Source: Nicotiana tabacum
Taxonomy: Eukaryota; Streptophyta; Magnoliopsida; Solanales; Solanaceae
NCBI RefSeq assembly: GCF_000715075.1
Contig: NC_134102.1
Span: 97,109,766-97,173,765 of the forward strand
DNA: 64,000 nt
Reading direction: 5' to 3'
In this document: piece after piece, positions 43,582 through 55,102 of the stretch
Numbering within the stretch: position 1 is the stretch's first letter
Layout of the letters: every line of letters starts with the position of its first letter
Position numbers and translations under genes: made by a program
The notes under the pieces: model-generated
What the model was told of the DNA's origin: nothing
Seen by the model: the letters and a program-made list of their open reading frames with translations, nothing else
Databases searched by the model: none

Positions 43582-46500
43582 TTCTCCCCCACTTAAACAT
43601 ACGTTCGTCCTCGAACGTGCCAAGGGTCGTTCCAAAGCCATCAAATCGCCGTGTAACCTTTCCATACACATACCCGGGGGTGATCCCACGTCACCCCAAT
43701 CCATATAAGCCTGATGACATAACATAACTGAAGATTCTTAATTCAACCTTAGTCCATAAACTTTGGAACCCAATTTCTATCATTCGAACTTCCTTACAAG
43801 ACCTGAATCTCGCACCTACACACTGTCTAAGTCTGAACAAGTTGTATCAAGTCATATCCATAACCCAAGATGTAATCATATGATATATCACATAACTCAC
43901 ATACTCATAGTGATAATTGCCAACCACCATAACTGCTCAAAACAAACTCGGTACCGGTAATAAACCTCATATCATACAAAACCTCGTTCTAAAACCCTCA
44001 TACACTACCGATGATGAAAGAAACACACAGAAACTCATAACCAATCATTAGATCAACAAGTCGTGGAGCTCCCTCTCGTCCGACAAAACCAAAGTCAAAC
44101 CTTAAGTTGACTTCCGAAATTATTCCCCCAAACATACTGTAATCAAATTTGATAGTATCCATTCTAGGTCTAATGACCCAATCTCCTCAAACATAACTAT
44201 TCTATTAGCATGCTACACCAATACAACCCTAGAGCCACAAACCGTGCAATCCATGCACCAATATGCAACAATTCAAATGCACCCAAAAATGAAAAATAAC
44301 TCAAATGAGAGAATCATCCTGCAAGCTCAACAAGTACCACCACAACCGCAATGCTATGAACCCATCATACATAGTAGAACCAAAACACACGAATCCAACA
44401 CAAAGGATCATATCCAATAACCCCGCTGCAATACGTGACCCATGCAAACACCAATCCATATGAAATACTTTGAGCCCCAAATGCTCAAAATCAACAACCA
44501 CAAGCAATTCGACATCAAGCACGAAAGTGCATCACCCTAACTATGGAGAAGCAAATAACACTTTATACCACAGCCCGAAAAGAACATAACCAAGGCACAA
44601 TCAACCATTCAACCCCCCAATAACAATTTCACTCGAATTCTGCTACAAGGCCCAAACATAACCGCATTGAGTATACATATAGCCAACAAATCACAACCCC
44701 TCATAGCATAGAAGAGTAACACATAGAATATATCAGAACATGAACAAGCTCACTCTAACTGAATGACACACCTTTCTGCAATAACGGTGTTGAATCAACA
44801 AATCTGACCCGGTGTAGAATACACATCCTCATTGGGCCTACCAATGGCCCCCCAAATCAACTCAGGTCATCCCCAAATAGATAAATGGCCCTCCAAAAGT
44901 CTACAATGACCTAACCATAGCACGTACTACCATCTAGCTAATTTTGGCCACATCTTCACAGTCCGCAACCCCAAAACAATCTGCTTCTGAGAACTCCCAG
45001 TCTCCAAATCCATAGAATACATGAATCACCATAGACAATACCAACTCCACCACTCGAATGACTAACGTATCTCTCATACATAATCATCCCCACGAGAAAT
45101 ACTTCTATAATTCTTCCATGCCACATAGCAAAATCTGAACATCAACAGTCGATCAACAAGGCGAGTACCGCAATATCAATGAAGCATATGTAAGTCAAAA
45201 CATAGTGCGCCTTCTGAAATGCACACCCTTCTCAGGCAATACCAAGTAGTAATAACATTCATCTAGTCATATAAAACCGTCTGTGTTGTCTAAGAATTCA
45301 TGACCTTCCCTTCAAAACTGAATTGTGACCTTGCACATGCAAATCTCAATCCCACACAACACACCGCATCTACCATGCCATCATATGAAAAGCACGAGAA
45401 TCTCATAATTAACTCTGAGTCACCAGCAGAATACAAACCCGATAAGTCAGAAACCTTCCATTTGATCCTATCCAGGAGAAAATCACAATATGCAATATTC
45501 TCTTCACGCCGGTAGGAAATATCCATCTCAAATCGTGGTAGAAGCCATCAAGAACTCTTCGAAACTCATTTGCACATAACCAATCCATCAGAACTTAATC
45601 TCTCTAACTCAACCAAACCACGCATGTCGCCAAACCCAAGAGTATTGCCATAAAACACCTGTAGAGACTCACCACATCATAAATACCCAAAGAACCGGTC
45701 ATATCAATTACCGTGTTGATCCAATCTACTATCAAGTTGTCATATTTCTCCGAGTTCCTTCCGATTACTCTCAAGTTGGCACTTCTCCCTGCCAGAACAC
45801 CACGATCCTTACCCAAAGCTCACCATAAGAGATCCTAGCATAAAACCACACCACCCTAAGGCCCATAAGCCACTGTATTCTCTCTTAGCACCCCAAATGT
45901 ACCACGATCGAGACACCAACTCTGAAGAAACCTTCTGTGAACCTAAAGCTATTTCCTTTACCTTCCTGATACTAAAATGTAGAATCCATAATGATATAGA
46001 AATACCGCGAGTCTCGACACCATCAAATGTAAATCTCATATTCTAGCCATATACAAATCCAAACAATTCTCAATTATTACATATAAATCTTGAATCCATT
46101 AGAACCTTCTCGAGAGTCATCCACGTTGCTCAACTCTCAATTGCACCGCCCAACGGGCTGAACGACCCGTGCCCCATTAGCACAACAACACCCAAGAAGT
46201 AATCCACACCTCTAAGCAACCGATTGAATCCTTTTTCATGGTACGTTACATCCATCACTGACAACAACCCTATACCATTTCCAAGACTCCTATATACCAT
46301 AAGGTGTATTACATCATGCGCCTAGAAATTCCTCACTCAAGTCATTCTCAGAACCTACCTCCGCAAGTCATAACTGACCTACCATTACAGTATTCCTCAG
46401 ACCGAAACCATTACAACACATAACCATGAAATCAAATCGTCGATAACAGAATCCTCCACTTGGCTCAAAGCCATAGATCAAAACACTCGATAACTCACAA

Positions 46501-47454
46501 TGCCCATACTATATTACTGCCATAATACCGCAGTGAGATTCAACTAAATCCTTCATAAGCTCGTGTAACACAAACTATATATGCTTCAAATCATCTGCTA
46601 AGCTCACAATCATCTTTGTGACAGTCAGGTCAACTTTCTCAACCAATCCAAACTCAAATCGCAACACCTATACCCACTGGTAGAAAAGAAAGCCTTCACA
46701 TAACATCATAAGGATCGCACATCCGTAGATTATCCCGTAGGGACAATCCCCTGCTTAGCCTCAAACTGACATCTCTCTATACCCTTTTACAGCCGCAACT
46801 ACTACGTAATCACTTAATCTTCCTGAGCCTGAACTCATCAACGAGACATGAGAATCTAATTCGTTTCACAATTAAACAACATGAAAGATCCTTCAATACA
46901 CTCTTAACTCGAGATTGTACGTCACGTCAAGACTGAAATCAAGCACCTAATAGTCCTTTTTACATCTCAAGCAAACTTTTTCCGTCATGTTCAAACCGTC
47001 TGAACACACCCCGAATCCATTAGCCATCCAACCACCCACCGAGCCACCGGTCCCACTCATAGGGACACTACTAGACATAGAAGTCCAAAATTACATGCTT
47101 ACATAATTGAAACTACCGAGCCTAAGCTGCGGTCCAAACTGGGCCTCAAGTCCTCCAGACTGGCCCATCACTAAAACACATCTCGCACCTTATCTATGGA
47201 ATCCACAAGCCGTTAATGTACAGCTAATACCGAGCGCTCACATGCGCATACGAGTGAGTGGAAGGAATTCAAAGAGATACGCTTCAAGCTGAATCAATGT
47301 CGTACGATAAGGAAAGAAAGATTTGAAGTTTATCCTAAATGCCTTGTAGCCTCTCGAAGATAGGTATGGACGTCATCATACCGATCCGCAAGACTCTAGT
47401 AGACACTTGCTTGTGACTCATAGAACCTATGAACCAAGAGCTCTAATAACAACT
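43582..47454 (-). other. E6 interior, non-coding
   Basis: 3.87 kb between the LTRs. It has only short frames on both strands, a low-GC purine/pyrimidine-skewed composition (many CAAAT and CCATAAC words on the + strand) and no gag, protease, RT or integrase motif that I recognise. The left end is a polypurine tract in element sense; the right end is the decayed primer site. Confidence 0.7.
47441..47454 (-). other. E6 primer binding site (decayed, tRNA-iMet type)
   Basis: On the - strand, TTGTTATTAGAGCTCTTGG directly follows the 5' LTR. TGTTATTAGAGC matches TGGTATCAGAGC, the plant initiator-Met site, at 10 of 12 bases. Confidence 0.65.
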
Positions 47455-50208
47455 TGTCACAACCCAAAATCCAACTAGTCGTGATGGCACCTAGCTCAAC
47501 CCGCTAGGTAAGCCAATTAGCAACAATCCAATTCAAATGAGGTTTACTGAGAGAAATAATGATAATATACTGAACAATTATACCAAGAATTCCTAAGGAC
47601 TGGTAGTACAAATCATGAGCTTCTAAGATTTAGAGTTTACAAAGCTAGTATGAAATAAATACATCATCTGTCTGAAATGTACATAAACAGATTTTCATAA
47701 GTCTAAAGCTACCATGAACAAGATGCAGCTATAACCGGAACGCAGGTACGTCTTCAATGCTAGCTCCCACCACACATAACAACATCACCATCCAAAATCT
47801 GCATGCAAGGTGCAGAAGTGTAGTATGAGTACAACCGACCCCATGTACTTAATAAGTAACAAATCTAACCTTAGGTTGAAAGCAGTCACGAGCTTGGACA
47901 AACGGTCAGAGTCCAACACCAATAGCCAACAACAACTCATAATAATATAATAAAAGTAGTACAAGAACAATTCAAAGATATGATGCTCATCTCGTCTACA
48001 GTTACAGAGAAATAGACATGCTTCTCAAGTATAACAGTAAAACCTAAATCTTTCATCGAATTCACCAAAATGTGAGTATATCAGAAAAACTGTGATTTTT
48101 CCCAAAACCTTTCAACAACAGATAAAAATATATCAATCTCAAATTGCATGAGGAAAGTACATCTCTATGCCCATATGTCAATGTGCATGTGACATCATGA
48201 ATGTCACAATACCATGTAGCATGAGGAAATACATCTCTATGCATGTATGTCAAATATACATGTCAATGCAATGCATCACAGTGATGAACTCATGTACTCA
48301 CACTCTCAGAGTACTCAATCTCACTGTCTCGCACTATCACTCCTCATGCTAAATCCCTCAGCACACTCAGTCACTCAGCACTGTACGGTGCATGTTGCGG
48401 GTCCCAACAGAATAAGTACACAGCCTAAACATGATTTCTAACATGGATCACAACTCAATTATTCTAGCACATAGGAATTTCATGGATAAAAAAAATATAG
48501 AACACTACACGGTACTATAGAATTATCTGAGTCATAATTCACACGGTGCACGCTCACACGCCCGTCACCTAGCATGTGCGTCACCTCAACACCAAACACA
48601 TAACACGTATATTCAGGGGTTCATACCCTTAGCATCAAGTTTAGAAGTGTTACTTACCTCGAACAAGTCGAATCCAATACCGAGCAAGCTAAACGATACT
48701 CTAAAAGTGCCATCTCATGCGTATCGACCTCCGAACGACTCAAAACTAGTCAAAAAAACTCAAGAACATCAAATAATGCCAAAGGAAACAAACCCAATTG
48801 ATAAAGGTCGAATCTTTAATAAATAAAAACCCAAAGTCAACCAAAAAGTCAAACCTGGACCCGTATCTCGAAACCCGACAAAACTCACAAAATCCAACAA
48901 CACATTCAATTACAAGCCCAATTAGATAAAAAAAAAATACCCCAAATTTCTCTTTAAAATTCATAATCCAATTACTAAAAGTGAAGATAAATTCACAAAA
49001 AAGAATCAAAACCGAGTATAGAATACATATCCCAATCCATGTGGTGAAAATCGCCTCCAAAATTGCCCAAATCCGAGCTCCCCAACTCAAAATATGACCA
49101 AATGAACAAACCATTGATATTATATGTTTTTGCATGTCTGTTCTGCCTCGTTTCTCATTCCAAACGATTCCAAAACTCGCTTTTGATGCCTCCAATGGAT
49201 TTCTTGTGAAAGTTCAGTCCAGTTAGGCTCTTGAAGAACTCCATTTGATCTTATAATGAAGGAGATATATTAGTTTTAATATTTAAAAATAGAGCATATT
49301 TTTAAATACGAAGCAGTGGCAATTTTATAATTAATCTGAAAAAATCTGGCAACCCAGTTATTAGTAAAATGACCATAAATTCCTCATACGATGTCAAAAC
49401 TTGATGATTCCAGTTGCTACGGTTCCAAAATTACGATACGGATCTACTGATTCAATCAAAACAGAAATTGGAACTCATTTGCTTAACTTGGTACCATTTA
49501 TGCTTGAAGAAACGACGTCGAAACATAAAAAACGAGCGCAACACAACCCAAACAAATCCGAAACTCACTTGAGCCCTTCGGGACCCCATCCGAACATACC
49601 AACAAGTACCATAACATAACACGGACTTACTCGAGGCCTCAAATCATGCATAACAATATCGAAACGACAAATCACACCTCAAATCAAATATAATAAACTT
49701 TGAATCTTTCAACTTCCAAAACTCATGCCGAAACATATCAATCAACTCAGAATGAACTCAAAGTTTGCGCATAAGTCTCAAATGATATAACGAAGTTATT
49801 CCAATTTCCGGAACCACAATCCGAATCCGATATCATCAAGGTGAGCTCTCGCTCAAACTTATGAACATTTCAATCCTTCAAATTTTTAACTTTCGCCAAT
49901 TAGTGCTAAAACCTTCTAGAAATATCCAAATGCAAATCCGGGCATACGCCCAATTCCAAAATCGCTATTTGGACCTAACGGAACCGTCAAAACTCCGATC
50001 CAGGGTCAAATACTAAAAAATTAAACTTGGTTAACTCTTCCAACTTAAAGCTTATTTATTGAAAACTATTCTTCCAAATCAATTCCGAATAACATGAAAA
50101 CCAAAACCGATGATTCATACAAGTCATAATACCTCATACAATGATGCTCAAGACTTCAAATAGCTGAACGGAATGCAAATACTCAAAATGACCGGCTAGG
50201 TCGTTACT
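47455..50208 (-). repeat. E6 5' LTR (right copy)
   Basis: From TGTCACAACCCAAAATCCAA to CTAGGTCGTTACT; the last base is T where the left copy has A, so the terminal CA has become CT. It is followed by ATGTT. Confidence 0.9.
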
Positions 50209-50979
50209 ATGTTCTTATTTGTGATGACTTTCTCCATACCTATGGAGTAGTTCTTCCTTAGGGTTTTGACGGATATGGTGTTTTGAGTATTGTTTGTAGA
50301 TTTAACTCTAGTTTAATTGCATGAATTCATTTATGGTGCTTTGAATTGATTGCGAATTTGTTTACCAATTTATTTAATCGAAAGAGAAATATTTTGGTGA
50401 TTAGTTCTGCATTATTTGGTTTAGGTTAATTTAGTGATTCTTCTAAGTAATCAAGAGAGATTTTTGAATTGTTGATTAAATCAAGTTAGGAGAATACTCG
50501 TGAGATATTTTCCTAAAGATTAGTCCATTAACGTGTTCTTGCATATTTTCACAGTGCTTCAAATTAGTTTATTTTGTAGAGTTCAAATTTAATCGAGAGA
50601 GGAATCTTGAACTTATGTTTAAACTAATCATCGAGTAAATTCGTGAGAATCATTAGAACATTAGAAGTGAATTTAAACAGAGTTAAATCCCGAATATCTA
50701 TCTTACACCTATCCTGTCGTAACCCTTAATTCTCATTTTATTTACAACCCGTTAGTTCAACTCTCATTCTCTGTGATCGGGACTAATTATTAGTAATCTT
50801 AATTTAGAAGTCAATTGTAGTAGTAATCACTCGAAATCAAGTGTTGATCTTCTTGAATAGCAATTAAGCCAAAAATTACTCGAACATTGTTTAAATCAAA
50901 TCCTTGTAGAGACGATAATTTTACTATATTATCTTTGGCTAGCAAGCATTAAATTCCGTGTTGTATTTTGCGCTCATCA
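50209..50979 (+). repeat. E5 left LTR, piece 3
   Basis: ATGTTCTTATTTGTGATG onward matches 54448 onward of the right LTR (TTTATTTGTGATGATTTTCT, TTTAATTGCATGAATTCG, TTCAAGTAATCRAGAGAG-type words) up to CGCTCATCA. A stretch at about 50240-50305 is absent from the right copy. Confidence 0.9.
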
Positions 50980-51004
50980 GATTTTAGCGTCGTTGTCAGG
51001 GATT
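50980..51004 (+). other. E5 primer binding site (tRNA-Asp type)
   Basis: GATTTTAGCGTCGTTGTCAG GGA directly after the LTR. Its AGCGTCGTTGTCAGGGA differs from GGCGCCGTTGCCGGGGA mainly by transitions, as expected from CpG decay. It is the same site type as in E3. Confidence 0.7.
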
Positions 51005-51180
51005 GGCAATCAATAGTGTTCAAAAAAAATTTTGGTGCTAATTCGGGAATTATTTTTTTTCCTTATAATTTTTTTTATTAGTTAAATTCTCTTTAAGATT
51101 TTTTTGTAGCATCTAATAAGTGCTAGGGTGAAAATTTTAAGAAAATATTCTTGATATTGAACTCTAATTGTTGTTGAAGA

Positions 51181-51740
51181 TGGAGCACAAACAGCTTAAG
51201 AAAACGGTAGCAGAGTTAGTAGTTGAACATTATCATAAGTATGCTATTTGTTTTAAATATAGGGAAAATCATCTATGGGTTGATTGTCAAGAAGGTTAGT
51301 ATTCCTCCCGTGATTCATATTTTGAAGAGTCTTACTCTATTTCGGGTCCGTACAGGTATGAGGTTTTATAAGGGCACAATTTTAACTCTGGGTGGAGCGA
51401 ATACTCTGATTATGACTGGAACGAAAGCGAAGTGAGATAACCACCTCAAGAAGAGAATGGTAGTTTAGAAGAGCTTATGTATAAGTTCATGAACAATGTT
51501 GAAGAGAGATTTATATAAAATGATGAAGCCATTAAGAACCTAACAACGCAACTTAGTCAAATAGTAAGTATACTTTCAGAATGCTCATTGCGTTATGATC
51601 GTGAATATATGGAGGAATTACCCTGTGAGAATGAGCCTACCCAAGAGGATGGGTATCCACAAAGAGAATTTGTCACTCTGCAAGAACACTCTGATTCAAC
51701 TGAGATGATTGAAATAAGGTTTTGGTTGAGTGTAACGCAA
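51181..51740 (+). pseudogene. E5 gag remnant
   Basis: From ATG 51181 it reads KKTVAELVVEHYHKYA and then CFKYRENHLWVDC, a zinc motif with the same C-x2-C-x3-H-x4-C spacing as in E3 Gag but with the second Cys changed to Tyr. After stops it has SLEELMYKFMNNVEERF and EAIKNLTTQLSQIVSIL, matching the style of the Athila Gag C-terminus. No protease or RT follows. Confidence 0.6.
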
Positions 51741-51777
51741 TAGAAGAAGAGTTCAAACCCCAATCCACCTTCCCATA

Positions 51778-52146
51778 TTGCATCCTTTAGTAGAAGATAA
51801 TGAGAAACAAATAGTTTTGGATATACCACATGAATATTCACATGACCTTTCTTCTTTATTTTCTTATTCTAACCTTGATCATGTGGATTTTATTTTTGAG
51901 AATTTACAGAAAAATGCATGGATTGATCCTGTGAAATGCAGGAACAAGTTGAGGATCATCATGAACGAACAATTCAACACTCAAAAAGAGACCAAGAAAG
52001 AAAGAAAAGAGCGTGTCTTGCAGATATTCTCAGAAGATTTTGGCTTAATGAGCTCCATAAATAATTCTAAGGAGCGAAAACTAAGAATGAATTTAGAATT
52101 AAGGGTGGAGTTCATAAGTTCTCAGAAAATAAAAAAATTCAAGTAA
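51778..52146 (+). CDS. Hypothetical 122-codon frame in E5
   Basis: An open frame beginning MHPLVEDNEKQIVLDIPHEY, with hydrophobic patch SSLFSYSNLDHVDFIFENLQ and a basic middle (KETKKERKERVLQIF) and end (SQKIKKFK). I do not recognise a family. It lies where gag-pol of a complete Athila element would be, and other solanaceous non-autonomous elements may share it. It may be a residual or novel protein, or simply an open frame by chance. Confidence 0.35.
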   Translation: MHPLVEDNEKQIVLDIPHEYSHDLSSLFSYSNLDHVDFIFENLQKNAWIDPVKCRNKLRIIMNEQFNTQKETKKERKERVLQIFSEDFGLMSSINNSKERKLRMNLELRVEFISSQKIKKFK

Positions 52147-53839
52147 GTTTCTTTACCTCTAGCTTTTTACTTGTGTGTCATGGAGATATGCCACAATTTA
52201 AAGTGTGGGGTGGAGGGTGTAAATATGAGTTTATGTTTGTTTTGGTGTGTTTTTGTCTTTATTTAAAAAAAATTTAAGAAAAAATTGGACTTTTCGCAAC
52301 GATGGATTTTCTCGACCGTCTTCTTGAGGGTTAAAGTCGAACAAAAAAATCCAAAAAATATGTCTTTTATTTTATTTTATTTTATTTTCTTAGATAGTGT
52401 AATAATTCCCCCTTGATTTTTTTTTGTGCCACAGTTCTTTTCCAAAGGTTTTTACTTGAACCAGGTGTAGTTAGTTTTTTTGTCCTTTCTTAGGAGTAAA
52501 AAATCTTTTGTTGTTAGTGCTAGTTGAAAGTAATTTTCTTGACTTTGTTGTGCCTTGAGACCGGTGATTGCCTTATTTATGACACCTAAGCTCAATTCTT
52601 GACCCGTGTATAATTGCCTTAAATTGTTTGATTTTGATTCTGTTTAACTGCTTTGACTAGAGAGTCAGGATAGATCCGACCCTGAGTGAGTTATGTGCCA
52701 ATATGTGTGTGTGAGGTTTTTGTTGATATTCTGTACATGTTAGCTGATGTCTGGAACTTGTCATGTGTGTTTGCTAAGAGAAATAGCAGTCTTGTTCAGT
52801 GTAGGATGTGATAGAGGTATTTCTTTGTTTAGCCAAATATATATTTTATCCACCTAATTGTGTGTATCCTAGTTAGCCCTTTGAGCATGTAATCCTATTT
52901 TGGTTGGCAACTACACTACAAACCTGATCCCTTTTTGTTTGAATTAACTATCTGTTTGAACTTTTTTACCTCTCTTAAGCGCATAAAATTGTTATGAACT
53001 TGTTAAAAGCTAAGTGGAGGTATGATTGGGTTTTTGAGTGGAACTGAGAAAAAATGGAGAAAGGTACATTGTTTGAAAATTTGTGAGAGCTACCAAGTAA
53101 GGAATTGAAAGAAAGAGAAAAATGAAGTTGCGTGAGGATAAAAAAAATAGACCTTAAAAAGAAAAAAAATTGTGTATGTATTAAAAAGAAAAAAAAATTA
53201 ATTCCTTGCTAGTGATAGTTCTCATCTTGTTTGTGCTTAAAGAAATTGGGAGCTTGATGTTATTATATTGTAAAGGTTGGAGTTTGTTTCAACGTGAGTG
53301 TGTGATTTAGATTGTGAAATTGTATGTATTAAAATACTTAAGGCGGTGTAGTCACTAATATCAATATGTATCATACCCGTTCCGCAGCCTTAATTACCAC
53401 CAATTAAAGTCCTACTTGATCTTTGACTGAATGAGCTCAAATTAGTAGAGTATTACACTATGGGCAAGCCTATGGTACGTCTTCTGTGGCACATGAATTT
53501 TAATTCTGAGAGTGAGTGAATTCTTTCAATTTTGAGTTCCTATTTGTTCTTGAATTTTATTGTATGTGGAACTTATCTCTATGTGTGTTGTGAGGGCACA
53601 TGATTTGCAAAGGAAAGGTCACGTCTTTGGCCTCTGTATTAGAGTAAGTGAGCAAGTTTTGAAAAATACGTGGTGCTTGTGAGTTAAGTCTTGAGGTTAG
53701 GATGTTACGGTATGGTGCTTAGTCTGCTTTAAATATTCTTGGCATGATGGGTTAGGGAAGTTGTTTGATGAAAAGGTCGTCTCTAGGCGAAGTGTAGTTT
53801 GATTGGTCGAGGACGAGCAATGATTTAAGTGTGGGGTAT
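52147..53839 (+). other. E5 3' non-coding region and polypurine tract
   Basis: It matches the 3' region of E3 (26440-28004) in order: ACAATTTAAAGTGTGGGGTG, the CTCGACCGTCTTCTTGAGGG-like word, GTTTTTACTTGAACCAGGTG, TGAGTGAGTTATGTGCC, TTTGAGCATGTAATCCTATT, AATTAAAGTCCTACTTGATC and GGTCGAGGACGAGCAATGAT. The last 14 bases, AAGTGTGGGGTAT, form the polypurine tract. A short poly(A)-rich patch lies at 53140-53205. Confidence 0.8.
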
Positions 53840-55102
53840 TGATGGTAGGCTAGAAATATGAATTTTTGGTTACTTTACGCCTATTATTTGACACGTTAAT
53901 TGTATTTGAGCTAAAATATAGACAATATATACTCATTATATATTTTTTATTGTGTAAGTTAAGAATCCGGGCACAGAAAAAAATTTGGAGCTAAAATAAA
54001 TTAAAACAACTTCGAATTTTGAGTAAAAGTTCAAGAGTTAAGCCGCATCGAGTTCGAAAGTCGAGGACTGAGATGTACATGAAAAATGAACAAAAAAAAT
54101 ATTCAAAGCCCCAAAATTATTGCCTAAGATGCCATGACTGATGACGTGAGGCACAAAAAAGTGCAATTAAGCAAAGGTTTTAATGTCAAACTCTTTGGAA
54201 AGTTAGTGGCTGCCTAATCCTTCATCATACGAGACAAAAGTGAAGGTGTGTCGCTTTGTCGCTTTGGAAAGTTAGTGGCTGCCTAATCCTTCATCAAAGG
54301 GGCGACGCAAGGTGTGTCGCGACGCAAGGTGTGTCGCTTTGTGCGGCGCAACCAGTTCAATATCGTGCCAATTGTTTTCTACTTCGTTTCATTGCCAACA
54401 AGCGGTGTAAAACGAGGGTTTGTATTCTAAATTTGTCTTTGATGTTTTCTATGTTTTTATTTGTGATGATTTTCTCCACATCTAGTTTAATTGCATGAAT
54501 TCGTTTATGGTGCTTTGAATTGATTGCAAATTTGTTTACCAGTTTATTTAATCGAAAAAGAAATATTTTGGTGATTAATTATGCATTATTTGGTTTGATT
54601 TAATTTAGTGATTCTTCTAAGTAATCGAGAGAGCTTTTTGAATTGTTGATTAAACCAAGTTAGGAGAATATTCGAGAGACGTTTTCCTAAAGACTAGTCT
54701 ATTAACGTGTTCTTGCAAATCTTCACAGTGCTTCAATTAGTTTATTTTGTAGAGTTCAGATTTAATCGAGAGAGGAATCTTGACCTTACGTTTAAACTAA
54801 TCATCGAGTGAATTTGTGAGAATCATTAGAACATTAGAAGTGAATTTAAACAGAGTTAAATCCTGAATATCTATCTTACACCTATTAGTTCAACTTTCAT
54901 TCTCTGTGATGGGGTCTAATTATTAGTAATCTTAATTTAGTAGTTAATTATAGTAGTAATTACTCAAAATCAAGTGTTGATCTTCCTGATTAGCAATTAA
55001 GCCAGAAATTACTCGAACATTATTTAAATCCAACCCCCTTTTTTTACTATATTGTCTTTGGCTAGCGAACATTAATTTTCGTGTTGTGTTTGGCGCTCGT
55101 CA
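53840..55102 (+). repeat. E5 right LTR
   Basis: From TGATGGTAGGCTAGAAATAT to TTTGGCGCTCGTCA, followed by GTATA. It contains a local tandem duplication, CTTTGGAAAGTTAGTGGCTG at about 54191 and again at 54262, and an expanded block of GTGTCGC/GGCGACGCAA words at 54245-54350. Both are absent or single in the left copy. Confidence 0.9.

Larger units (their letters stand above)
39830..50208 (-). mobile_element. E6: non-coding LTR retrotransposon (LARD type) inside the E5 LTR
   Basis: Flanked by ATGTT at 39825-39829 and 50209-50213. The LTRs are 39830-43581 and 47455-50208. On the - strand a primer site follows the right LTR (GTTATTAGAGC at 47441-47452, a decayed TGGTATCAGAGC for tRNA-iMet), and a polypurine tract lies beside the left LTR (TTCTCCCCCACTT at 43582-43594). 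The 3.87-kb interior has no frame longer than about 80 codons and no recognisable gag or pol. It must have moved using proteins of another element. The LTR ends and the GTTCGTCCTCGAACG word beside the polypurine tract resemble E1, so that family is the best helper candidate. Confidence 0.85.
17370..55102 (+). mobile_element. E5: non-autonomous Athila-like element inserted in the E1 LTR
   Basis: Flanked by GTATA at 17365-17369 and 55103-55107. The left LTR is 17370-17528 + 39290-39829 + 50214-50979, split by E4 and E6; the right LTR is 53840-55102. The element's own interior is only 50980-53839 and contains gag scraps but no RT or integrase. It has a tRNA-Asp-type primer site, and a polypurine tract and 3' region very like those of E3. 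The first LTR base pair is TC rather than TG on the left copy. Confidence 0.85.

Noticed and set aside
43582..47454. Coding genes in the E6 interior
   Set aside because: All frames are under about 80 codons, on both strands, with no motif. They fit chance.
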